A stretch of 64,000 nt of DNA, from assembly GCA_014084085.1 (NCBI GenBank), contig NPFB01000001.1:72033-136032 (forward strand), read 5' to 3'. Both the position numbers and the translations under genes were made by a program. The notes beneath the pieces are model-generated. The model was given only the letters and a program-made list of their open reading frames with translations. It searched no databases and was not told the DNA's origin. Source of the stretch: Hondaea fermentalgiana. Its lineage: Eukaryota; Sar; Bigyra; Thraustochytrida; Thraustochytriidae. This document shows, in pieces, positions 56,149-64,000 of this stretch. How positions within the stretch are numbered: the stretch's first letter is position 1; the number at the start of each line of letters is the position of its first letter.

Positions 56149-57273
56149 TCACACCTCTTCGGAAATCTGGTTGCGAATATGCTGACGCACGAGCTGGTCC
56201 GCTTGGTGCTCCTTGACGAGACGCTTGGCGACGCGCTCGGCGCCAAGAAGCTGGTTCGCAAGCGTCTTACGCGGCGAAGCGTTCCAAAGCCAACGAGGAG
56301 CCCAGCCGCGAGGGTCGACGCTGCTCACGGCCACGACATCGCAAATCGAGTGAATCGACTTGCCGCCCAACAAGGTGCGCTTCTCCTCCACCAAAGGACG
56401 AATGACCATACCTCGAATGCGCGTTTGTGCGCGAACGACACCGGGAATGGATTTACGAGGCACCACATTTACAATGGATACGGCTGCGACCACGATCGTG
56501 CCGTCAGCACGTTCCTCCCAGGCGAGTAGCTCAGCAAAGTCGCGCGTCGCACAAAGTGCCGGACCGTCGCGAATGGAATGAAGTAAGATGGTCTGATCGC
56601 CGCGAAAGCGATAATGCTCACGGGCGTAGACCAGATACGGATCGCTCTCTCCTGCAAGACTTGCACGGATTTGGGTCAGCAAAAGCACGCGGGCTGGCAC
56701 ATCGAGCCTCGCTTGCACGCGCACGTATGGCACACTACGCGTCGACCGCGAGGTATTGGAGGACCCGAGGACATCGCCCATCCAAAATACCTTTTTCGGC
56801 TCTGACCATGTCTGCGCATCCTTGGTCTCCTCCGCTTTGGTCGCCGTGTTGTCGGCAGCGTCGTCAGCATTCTCATCATCATCATTCTCAACAATATCAT
56901 CACCTCCATCAAGATCATCATTGCCGGTCGCGTCAGTGGACGTGAGATCATCGGATGCTGCAGCAAAAACCTCGGCTAAACTCGAGGAGGCGACTTCTTT
57001 CCATGGCATCGTTTCGCCAGAGTACAGCTCAAGCTCGGACGGGATGCCCTTGCTGCGCTCCCAAAATTGGTACCATGCCGTAGAGCCTGTGAGCTGAGTG
57101 ACTTTCCCAAAGCTCTCCAAGTCGCCGTCCGGGTCTCTCGCGAACTCATTGACTCGCTCCATGGCGGACCGCTTGGCGCGCTGAAAGGCGAGCTTGGCAT
57201 GGCTCACGGACTTTCGTGCTTCCTCGCGCTCCTGCGCGTAGTCGGCGCCACGCCACCAGGAGAAGATGCCCAT
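56149..57273 (-). CDS. START-like lipid-binding protein with possible N-myristoylation
   Basis: 374 residues from the ATG at 57273 (MGIFSWWRG). The upstream open frame has no folded features and is treated as leader. Gly2 followed by a hydrophobic/basic start suggests N-myristoylation, though position 6 is Trp rather than Ser. A helical region is followed by an acidic insert (about 95-135, Asp/Asn/Glu-rich). The rest resembles a START domain: VPYVRVQARLDVPA, ALCATRDFAELLAWEE, TIVVAAVSI, RTRIRGMVIRPL-like segment, and DPRGWAPRWLWN near the end, which matches the DPKGxIPxWxxN signature. START domains bind lipids or sterols. The START call is by eye and moderate. Confidence 0.62.
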   Translation of the reverse strand: MGIFSWWRGADYAQEREEARKSVSHAKLAFQRAKRSAMERVNEFARDPDGDLESFGKVTQLTGSTAWYQFWERSKGIPSELELYSGETMPWKEVASSSLAEVFAAASDDLTSTDATGNDDLDGGDDIVENDDDENADDAADNTATKAEETKDAQTWSEPKKVFWMGDVLGSSNTSRSTRSVPYVRVQARLDVPARVLLLTQIRASLAGESDPYLVYAREHYRFRGDQTILLHSIRDGPALCATRDFAELLAWEERADGTIVVAAVSIVNVVPRKSIPGVVRAQTRIRGMVIRPLVEEKRTLLGGKSIHSICDVVAVSSVDPRGWAPRWLWNASPRKTLANQLLGAERVAKRLVKEHQADQLVRQHIRNQISEEV

Positions 57274-57772
57274 CTTTCTTTCGCCTCGATGTCTCGCTCG
57301 GCAGCTTGGCCGGTGTATGGATGGTACCTTCCTCTTCCTCTTGTTGCAAGCGCGTGCGGCACGTGCAGGCCAGCGCACGCCCGCGCGGGAGACCGCGAGC
57401 GGGGAGCGCACGCACGCAGCGCGGGGCTGGCGGACGAGGGACGGAGACCGACCGAGCGTGTTCGGGTTCTGCCAGCTCTTCTGAGCTCCTGGTGGTATGA
57501 AGCCCAAAGACCTAAGAAGAACGCCTCTGATAAAATGAGAGCCGCGCTCGATCTGGCTGCAGCACTCGTGCTGGATGCAGACGGGTGGTCGTATACGTTT
57601 TATTTGGCAGGAACAAGACCATTTTCTCGCTCGTGATGCTGCAAAGTGGCCAAGATCGCACGGGTTCCTTTCCAAAAAGCGAATGAAAGTTGCTCTTTGG
57701 ATTGGAGAAAAAGGTAGTATGCACGCGCCAAGCGTGCAGGTAGGTAGTCGATTCATTTCAGGTATGTCTATG
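57274..57772. other. intergenic spacer
   Basis: 499 bases between the START-like start and the ATG9 stop, both minus strand. It should hold the START-gene promoter. Nothing else seen. Confidence 0.5.
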
Positions 57773-60451
57773 CTAGGTCATTTCTAAAGCCTGCGAACCG
57801 CGCCTTGATCGAGATGCACGCGACTGCGAGGCGTCTTGAGAACCCAAAAGACCCTCTCCCTCTTCCCCTTCGTCTGCCATTGCCACGCGACCGCCTGTGC
57901 CTGGACGACCGCCTGTGTCTGGACGACCGCCGGTGCCTGGACGACCGCCTGTACCTGGGACCTGAGAGTATTCCACAGGTGGTTGACCTTGTACCTGATC
58001 CTCTCGGTACTCTTCGAGCCAGTAAAAGTAGTTCTCCGCACTGGGATACCGAAAAGTGTCGAGAGGTGCCATGGCCATCTCTGCCGTCGCAAAGTAATCG
58101 TGGTCTGCTGCAACTCGACGGCCCGAGGACTGTCTCGAAAGCGACGCATACGAGGACGACGGTGACGATCTTGCAAAAGAAGGGCGCGGATTGAATCCTC
58201 TAGTGCCCTCGCGTGCAAAACCAACACTTTGGGCATGCGCGCTTGCCATAGACAGCCGCATGTCGCCGTGGCTACCGTTCTGACTCGCCTCTTGAGCCTC
58301 CGCATTCATCGAGTTGACCATTTCACGCTGAAATGCGGCAAGACGATCGTCCAAGGCCGGGTCAACAGTTTGGGGATCGTGCCACGTCGGGTAATTGAGG
58401 CGAAAGTTGAGCCAGGACTTTTCCAGTTTACCATCCGAGGCAGCGCGGCTGTCGACGCGAACGAAGGGATCCAAGTCTTTTTCGACGCGGGTGCCTGCGG
58501 ATCCGTAGCGAGGGTCGCCGTGAGCGGCGAGGTCCATGAGTGAATAAATACAGATATCGCCAAGCCCATCAACAGAGACGGTGCGCGCCTCAATGAACTC
58601 GCTAATCAGACGTGCGCGCTCCGGAAGCACAAAGAGAAGGACATAGGGCGTAGTGAGAATCCCGAGGAGCTCGCGCATGAGCAAGACTGCTTTGTACTGA
58701 AAGTAATCACTAAAACTGTCACGGACGTCGTATGTGTGAGTCTTGGGCCGCCACTTGTCGGGGAGGAAATGTGTGTATGCGACAACGCGCCGCATGGCTT
58801 TTTCAGGAGAAAACACGAGCTCCTCGGCGGGCGGCACGAGGCTGCGCGATATGGCGAGAATCCCAGAAAAGATGGCAATGTACCACACGAGGTCACGATC
58901 CCAGAGCTTGATGTGCAAAAGAATGCTTTCATCCATTAGCGTGAAGAGCATGAGGACGGCGACAAAGGCGCCTGCGACAAAGGAAACGCCGCCCGCCAAA
59001 ACGGTGGGCACGGGCGTAGGGAATTGACGAATGTACAGATCGGCGTGCTTCATGGAGGCCGCAGCGCGACGTCCAAAGAGATGCTTGACCTCATTGAACT
59101 CGCGAAACTTCCAGAGTGCGTAGGCAGACCAGGTGCGTGGCCCAAGATAGTTCCGCTTCGAGTGAAATTCCTCGGCATATTTGAGGAACGAGTACATGAA
59201 CATGAATCCGATGGAGAACGGCACAAGTGCGAGGCAGACGACTCCATACACGAGAAAGCGTCTCCGCAGAGCAGCTGGCGAAACTTCGTGACGGCGAAGA
59301 CGATGTTGGTCATCAAACATGGGCTCGAGAATGGCAAGGTCAAGAACGAGCTCGAGGTTCTTGCCAAGGAACCACGAGTCCCGCTCATAGAGACCCGTGC
59401 CCACGGGAAGAACGTCTTCATCGATCATTGCAATCATGTAGTTTTCGCGACGCATGATTCGTGTGACTACGTCCTTGGCCGAGAAGCTGCTGCCGTTGAT
59501 TTGAATGCGGTAGATGCCCTGCTCCTGCACCTCGATCATTTTATCTACAACCTCGTGCCACTCCATGGTCTGAAGCTGGCGCGTGGGGATGCCAAGACGA
59601 CGACCAACGAAGCGGCAAATTTCCCAGTTGCGCTTGACGTTTGGCACGAACGAAGCGACTGTCCAGAGCCAGTATACGAGAAAGAGCACGCAGTACAGTA
59701 CAACGAATACACGAAAGAGCAAGGAATCGTGCGAATCGAGCGTGCGAATGTATTCTGAAAAGGAAAGACACGAGTCTTCGTCCTTGCAGGTGAGAAGCTT
59801 GGCCCAGTCCATAAATCCGAGCAAAAAGGTGGAAAAGACGACTGTGAATCCGAGTGTCACGATATTGACTGCACCCTTTGTGACAATGCATGCAAAGCCG
59901 CCCTCCAGGTAGTAGCTGTACACGCGCGAAAAGAAGTCGTCGAGGTTATTTTGCACAATCCAGAGGTCCTCGTCCTCTTCTGCGGCGTCGACGTAAACAC
60001 CGCCGCCGCCGCCGTCGCCGCCGCTGCCTCCGTAGTCTGCGAAGTCGCCGTTTTGCGCAGAGGTGGCGATACCGAAGAACCCGCCTGCGCTCGACAGAGG
60101 TCGTCGGCCAGTCGCTACGGCTGCGTGATACTCGCGGCGGGCCTCGCCGAGCAGCCAGTCCCACCACGCGCGAGCGTTGCGTCCTGCGCCGCCGCCGTAC
60201 CGCTGCTCGTCGTCGCCATGCCCGGTCCGCGGAACGTTGTCGAAGTCCGCATGGCGTATCGCGCTGCGCGAAGCCTCCAGGTCTGCGGACTCGCGGGACG
60301 AGGGTAACGGCGCGAAGGCCGCGGCCCCGCTCGCGTCCACGGGTTGCACGGACATGGCGCTCCGACTCGCCAAAAGGGTTTTGCGTGTCTGTTGTGTCGT
60401 CTGCCCAGATTTGGAGTTTTCTTCGTCGTCGTCGTCACTGGCACTGACCAT
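57773..60451 (-). CDS. ATG9: autophagy protein ATG9 (lipid scramblase)
   Basis: 892 residues from the ATG at 60451. ATG9 is the only multi-spanning core autophagy protein and scrambles phospholipids on the growing phagophore. The disordered N-terminus (about 1-160) is acidic, then Gly-rich. The conserved start of the core is visible: WIVQNNLDDFFSRVYSYYLEGG (quoted in two parts: WIVQNNLDDFF, SRVYSYYLEGG). Membrane segments follow near 190-215, 245-270, 415-440 and 500-560. The reentrant/C-terminal core shows FQYKAVLLMRELLGILTTPY and EFIEARTVSVDGLGDICIYS, standard for the family. The C-terminal 200 residues are disordered and contain four GTGGRP-type hexapeptide repeats. Confidence 0.93.
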   Translation of the reverse strand: MVSASDDDDEENSKSGQTTQQTRKTLLASRSAMSVQPVDASGAAAFAPLPSSRESADLEASRSAIRHADFDNVPRTGHGDDEQRYGGGAGRNARAWWDWLLGEARREYHAAVATGRRPLSSAGGFFGIATSAQNGDFADYGGSGGDGGGGGVYVDAAEEDEDLWIVQNNLDDFFSRVYSYYLEGGFACIVTKGAVNIVTLGFTVVFSTFLLGFMDWAKLLTCKDEDSCLSFSEYIRTLDSHDSLLFRVFVVLYCVLFLVYWLWTVASFVPNVKRNWEICRFVGRRLGIPTRQLQTMEWHEVVDKMIEVQEQGIYRIQINGSSFSAKDVVTRIMRRENYMIAMIDEDVLPVGTGLYERDSWFLGKNLELVLDLAILEPMFDDQHRLRRHEVSPAALRRRFLVYGVVCLALVPFSIGFMFMYSFLKYAEEFHSKRNYLGPRTWSAYALWKFREFNEVKHLFGRRAAASMKHADLYIRQFPTPVPTVLAGGVSFVAGAFVAVLMLFTLMDESILLHIKLWDRDLVWYIAIFSGILAISRSLVPPAEELVFSPEKAMRRVVAYTHFLPDKWRPKTHTYDVRDSFSDYFQYKAVLLMRELLGILTTPYVLLFVLPERARLISEFIEARTVSVDGLGDICIYSLMDLAAHGDPRYGSAGTRVEKDLDPFVRVDSRAASDGKLEKSWLNFRLNYPTWHDPQTVDPALDDRLAAFQREMVNSMNAEAQEASQNGSHGDMRLSMASAHAQSVGFAREGTRGFNPRPSFARSSPSSSYASLSRQSSGRRVAADHDYFATAEMAMAPLDTFRYPSAENYFYWLEEYREDQVQGQPPVEYSQVPGTGGRPGTGGRPDTGGRPGTGGRVAMADEGEEGEGLLGSQDASQSRASRSRRGSQALEMT
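57889..57960. repeat. 18-base coding minisatellite in ATG9
   Basis: Four copies of an 18-base unit (GACCGCCTGTGCCTGGAC and variants) encode the GGRPGT-type hexapeptide repeats near the C-terminus of ATG9. Reading frame is kept. Confidence 0.88.
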
Positions 60452-61692
60452 GCTGACAGCAGCAGCAGCAGCAGAAGGCAGGATCTCGGAAATTGCACCG
60501 AGACAAAACTCGCGTCAGCAGGATGGTGCGTGGTGAAAAGAAGAAGAGCTTGCTCAGTGTGAGAGCTTGAGCCTGGGCCCGCTCTCCTTGATGTTTTTTG
60601 GTGATGTACGTGCTGTGTTTTGTCATGCTCGCCAAGACGAGACCTGACTACACTGTCTTCATTTGGTGCTCACAATCACCATTGCTCATCAATCAATCAG
60701 GCCTTGTGTTCATTGGAGAACAACAATAATCCACAATAGGCCTAGGCCTAGTTTTTCTATGGCTAAACATCAATCAGGAAATTGATTATCAAGTCCGTTG
60801 AGATCATCAATCACTGGCAGTGATGTGGAAATAGAAGCGAAAGAATGATTCGTGGTCTGTTATAAAGCAAGCAAGCATGTCAGCCTGCCGTGGCGTCGTC
60901 TTCTCGAGCTTTAGACATCCATGCACAAGCAAATCCCACGGAGACCTCGACGGGATATTTCCACATCTGCAGCACATCCTGTCCTTGTCCCCGAGGACTC
61001 CCTCCCCGGGACTGCACAACTCACAAATACTCCCAGTGTGTACGGTATGCTTTGGGCTTCGTTTCCCCTCTGATAAAATCTTCCTCGGCCAGGGTATCAA
61101 CAGTGGAGTCCGTTACTCTGGGGCCAGTGGAGCAGTGAGGAGGCCCACTGACGCGATCTTGGGGTTGCAGTTCCGGCCGGCCGCGCTCATTTGGCAAAAG
61201 CGCAATCGAGACGCAGCTGCAGCAGAGCCCGAAGCCCCAGCGCGAAGCCAGGTAGGTCACTTGCGAGAGAGTCGCGCCCAGCGGCGCCCAGCGCGCTCGC
61301 GTCGGCACTGGACGTGCACGCCCCGCTGTCTCTTCTCCCCTTCGCGAGGAGGTGGATGGGGCCGGGCCCGCGATGGATTTTTTCACGAGAGAGTGCCTCA
61401 GCCTCGGTCAGGATGGGTGAATGCCGCCGCCGTTGCGGTGGCCAAAGGCAGGCGCTTGAGGCCCTCTCTCGTTTGCATTGAGTTGCGTTGCGTTGCACTG
61501 CATTGCATTGTATTGCATTGTATCGCTTTGCTTTGCTCTGCTTTGGTTTGCGTTGGGTTGCTGTGCCCGCGGACTTTACTAACGTGATCGTGATCGACAA
61601 CGTCAACGACCTCCTTTCTATTCTATTTCTCTCGTGGCGAGAGCAGCCGTAGCACAGACTTCTTCGTCGAAGACGAAAATACCAGCTTCAAG
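60452..61692. other. divergent promoter region with TTGCN pentamer array
   Basis: 1241 bases between the ATG9 start and the small secreted protein start. Contains a TAGGCCTAGGCCTA palindrome at 60738-60751 and the TTGCN array at 61471-61563. Frames at 60807-61100 and 60877-61587 have no recognisable domain and are not called. Confidence 0.5.
61471..61563. repeat. degenerate pentamer array (TTGCN)
   Basis: About 18 five-base steps: TTGCG, TTGCA, TTGTA, then TTTGC/TTGGG variants. Same motif and same sense orientation as the array upstream of argininosuccinate synthase. It ends 130 bases before the next ATG. Confidence 0.85.
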
Positions 61693-62193
61693 ATGGGTTC
61701 TAGCAACGTGATCCTCGTGGTCATTCTGGCCGTTCTGGCGCTCGTGATGGAGCCTGCCTCGGCGCACTTCACGGATCTTCTCGTGGAGACGAAGGAAGCC
61801 CCCAACAGTCTTCGCGGCGTGGAGACGGCCAACGAGAGCGGCGCGTGCTGGAAGAAGATCGAGTGGCGAGGCCTCGGACACCTCGGCAACTGCACGGCCG
61901 ACGAAGAAAAGCAGATGGGCCTGTGCTACGCCAAATGCGGTGAAAAGGGCGCGATTGGTGAGGGCCCGACGTGCTTCGACCCTTGCCCGGCGGGATACGA
62001 CATCAATGCTGGTGCCATCTGCTGCGAGGACAAGCAGGTCTGCTCGCAAAAGGTGATTGACTTGGCTGTGCGCATTCCTTACGAGATTGCCCGCGCTGCC
62101 ATGGACGAGCACAACCCGGTGGCGCTCATTCACGATATTCAGAATATCATCAAGGACATGACGCAGCTCGCTTTCCCGGAGTGCACATACTAA
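61693..62193 (+). CDS. small secreted cysteine-rich protein
   Basis: 166 residues from the ATG at 61693. A clean signal peptide covers residues 1-24 (VILVVILAVLALVM core, cleavage near ASA-H). The middle holds about ten Cys in a pattern CTADEEKQMGLCYAKC, then GEGPTCFDPCPAGYD, then ICCEDKQVC. This is like the GLLCYPKC...GVGPVCW...CPxG repeats found in secreted proteins of many protists. The C-terminal 50 residues are helical and mostly without Cys, with one near the end. One likely N-glycosylation site (NCT) lies before the repeat. Function unknown. Confidence 0.75.
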   Translation: MGSSNVILVVILAVLALVMEPASAHFTDLLVETKEAPNSLRGVETANESGACWKKIEWRGLGHLGNCTADEEKQMGLCYAKCGEKGAIGEGPTCFDPCPAGYDINAGAICCEDKQVCSQKVIDLAVRIPYEIARAAMDEHNPVALIHDIQNIIKDMTQLAFPECTY

Positions 62194-62700
62194 CAAGTTT
62201 GTTGCGAGCGCGTAGTCCTAATCCAGCAATTTGTGGGTCCCATACCAAGGCCGTTGCAAGTGCGGGGCCCCAGTCAAAGGTTTTCTTTCGGCCGTAGAGA
62301 GTCATCATATACATGAGCTTGCTCATCAAAGACTATGTTTTCATTTTCATTATCTTCACATTGCATTGTATTGAACAAGGAAATTGAGACAGCATTTTGC
62401 ATTGTGACAATATAAAAGAAGGCACCCGTTTTTTGGAAGAAAACGTCCGTGGTGGCTTCCCTCGAAATGTGCTTGCTTGCACCATGGTGCATGAGGTGAT
62501 GTCCTCCTATCTATCATTCAGGCCGTCGGGAAAGCCTTCGACGAACCTCCATCAAAAGAGCATACGTTTGCAGCCAGAGATGGCGAGACACACAAAACAG
62601 AAAAGAGAGACAACGCTTCGCTTAGATTACGATTGCGCGCACGCAGACTGCCGCGAGAAAAAAGAGAACCAGCATGCGCATGCGCGCGAGCATGATGGCA
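62194..62700. other. convergent 3' spacer
   Basis: 507 bases between the secreted-protein and TPR-protein stops. No gene or repeat of note. Confidence 0.5.
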
Positions 62701-63912
62701 TTATTCAGAGGCGTACATGGACCTGGTGGACTTGAGGGCATAGAGACTTCGATCTTTTGCGTGGAGATCAAAGGAGACCTCGTAGCCGTCAGCGAGGGCG
62801 CTCTCGAGCTCGGCGATGACCTCGGATGTGTCGCGGATCTGCTGTTCGATATCATCGTGGATGTCCTGTGGCTCTGCGCGCCTCGAGTGGAGTGCCTGGG
62901 TGGCTGTGAGAATTTCGAGCTGGCGACGGCCGTATTCGATGGCCTCTTCGTACTTTTTCATATTGACACAGGAAAGCAGCGCGTTGGCGACGACAAATCG
63001 TTCCCGCGTCAGATCCTCGTTCTTGCGCAAGAGGGCGATGCAGGTTCTGTAGAGTGCGAGGGCCTTTGCGGAGCGAAGCGTGATTTCGTATACATTTGCG
63101 AGGTTTGCGAGGGCGCGCGCCGCGAGCATCTCGTCCTGTTGCAGCACGGCGAGACGTGCGCACTTTTTGAGATTTCGTTTTGCGCGCGCGTAGTCCTTGC
63201 GGTAGCATGCCTCGACGCCGGACTGCAGCAAGTCGACGGGAGCTGCTGCTGCTGCAGCAGCAGCAGCAGCAGCAGCGGAAGATGTTGAGGACGTGTTTTC
63301 GGCCTCGCCTTCGTCGTCCGAATCGGCCAGCGAGTCTTGGAGTTCGTGGATAAAGGCGGACGAAGGGTCGGCGAGCGAGACGCCTTGTGTGGATGTTTGG
63401 GCGCTTTCCTCCGGCTTGCTCGTCAAGAAGCTGCTGAGGAGGTCGAGGTCTCGGTTGCTGAAGCCGGTCATGTGCGAGAATCCGGAGACGCGGGCGAGCT
63501 CGCTCTCGTGGAGGTTGAGGTCGAGCGGCTCGGACCCCTGTGCGTGGGCCTCGAGGTTGGCGACCTGTTCGTCGAGGGAGCGATTCTTTTCAACCATGGC
63601 GCGAAGTTCCTCGTCAACGAGCCTCTCCCTTTCGTCGAGGTCCATGAGTTGTTGCTTTTCCTCTGCCTCCCATGCGTCGAGGGCCTTGGTCTGCTCCTCG
63701 ACGAAGATTCGCGTATATCTGTCACTCGGCTCGCGGCCGATGAAGCGCGCGAGGCCGTCTGCATCGTCGAAGAGATCCACGCTGGGCAGTTTCATGTCCG
63801 CGCCGTCCGCCTGCGCGGGCCCCTGCCCGAACACGGAGAACGCCTTGACGTCCTCGCCGTGCGAGTCGCCGCGCCGCGCCTCGCCGCAGCACAGTTCCAG
63901 CAGGCTCGGCAT
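62701..63912 (-). CDS. TPR-like / coiled-coil protein
   Basis: 403 residues from the ATG at 63912. The N-terminal 150 residues include a coiled coil (about 75-125; EEQTKALDAWEAEEKQQL, then ERERLVDEELRAM). A Ser/Glu-rich acidic linker and a poly-Ala run (coded at 63242-63276) follow. From about residue 225 to 345 there are three helical pairs with TPR spacing: GVEACYRKDYARAKRNLKKC, ARALANLANVYEITLRSAKAL, and ANALLSCVNMKKYEEAIEYG. TPRs bind partner proteins. No family assignment is possible by eye, and no membrane segment or signal is seen. Confidence 0.7.
   Translation of the reverse strand: MPSLLELCCGEARRGDSHGEDVKAFSVFGQGPAQADGADMKLPSVDLFDDADGLARFIGREPSDRYTRIFVEEQTKALDAWEAEEKQQLMDLDERERLVDEELRAMVEKNRSLDEQVANLEAHAQGSEPLDLNLHESELARVSGFSHMTGFSNRDLDLLSSFLTSKPEESAQTSTQGVSLADPSSAFIHELQDSLADSDDEGEAENTSSTSSAAAAAAAAAAAAPVDLLQSGVEACYRKDYARAKRNLKKCARLAVLQQDEMLAARALANLANVYEITLRSAKALALYRTCIALLRKNEDLTRERFVVANALLSCVNMKKYEEAIEYGRRQLEILTATQALHSRRAEPQDIHDDIEQQIRDTSEVIAELESALADGYEVSFDLHAKDRSLYALKSTRSMYASE
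63242..63276. repeat. GCT/GCA run coding for poly-alanine
   Basis: (GCT)4 meeting (GCA)7 on the plus strand, an inverted-repeat-like trinucleotide tract in the coding part of the TPR-like gene. Confidence 0.85.
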
Positions 63913-63946
63913 CCTCGCCGCCCGCCCAGCGGGCTGCCCTGCTCTT

Positions 63947-63947
<1 letters not shown>

Positions 63948-64000
<53 letters not shown>
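63948..64000. repeat. (CTG)n tract, at least 17 units, cut by window end
   Basis: Perfect CTG/TGC repeat from 63948 to the last base, 36 bases upstream of the TPR-like ATG. The full length lies outside the window. Confidence 0.95.

Noticed and set aside
60738..60751. TAGGCCTAGGCCTA palindrome as a regulatory site
   Set aside because: A single short palindrome far from either start codon; not distinguishable from chance.
60807..61587. Open frames on both strands between ATG9 and the secreted protein
   Set aside because: Each looks possible in short pieces (several Cys and Gly), but neither shows a domain, and both run into the pentamer array.

Overview
The window looks like nuclear DNA from a protist, most likely a thraustochytrid or other labyrinthulomycete stramenopile. 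The genes are long, GC-rich and almost all free of introns. They include typical eukaryotic families (two myosins, ATG9, a Na+/H+ exchanger, a PXMP4-like peroxisomal protein, RCC1-BTB, a GDP-mannose-type transporter) together with a class I Fe-S fumarase carrying a mitochondrial-type presequence. This placement is inferred from gene content and style; no ribosomal marker is present to confirm it. I support 23 protein genes, one cut by the left edge. There is one assembly gap of exactly 100 N at 49055-49154. I found no rRNA, tRNA, CRISPR array or transposon.

Layout. 1-465: 5' part of a secreted PAN/apple-like protein. 466-5546: about 5 kb without a supportable gene, containing a minisatellite and short repeats. 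5547-11546: the outstanding gene, a 1999-residue fusion of acyltransferase, ketosynthase, acyl carrier protein, MetE/epoxyalkane-CoM-transferase-like zinc domain and flavin monooxygenase-like domain. 11831-18000: a two-TM membrane protein with a Gln-rich repeat tail, a discrete malonyl-CoA:ACP transacylase, a HINT-type hydrolase and a bestrophin-like membrane protein. 18391-26858: a large secreted Cys-repeat protein, argininosuccinate synthase with a mitochondrial-type presequence, and an epoxide hydrolase. 27481-38510: RCC1-BTB protein, PIN-domain nuclease, triple ADF-H protein, Ppx/GppA phosphatase and a nucleotide-sugar transporter. 39476-47810: two myosins arranged tail to tail. 49401-55177: fumarase (the only gene where I can show introns), Na+/H+ exchanger and PXMP4-like protein. 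56149-64000: START-like protein, ATG9, a small secreted Cys-rich protein and a TPR/coiled-coil protein, ending in a (CTG)n tract.

Most genes do not form a pathway. The possible exception is the fusion synthase with the discrete malonyl transacylase about 2 kb away, which could charge its carrier domain in trans; the transacylase may equally serve mitochondrial or general fatty-acid synthesis. A recurrent structural theme is short tandem repeats, often pentanucleotides, in the 5' flanks of genes, especially in the spacers between divergent gene pairs. Start codons were set at the first or best in-frame ATG; several long open frames extend upstream only through GTG or TTG and were trimmed.
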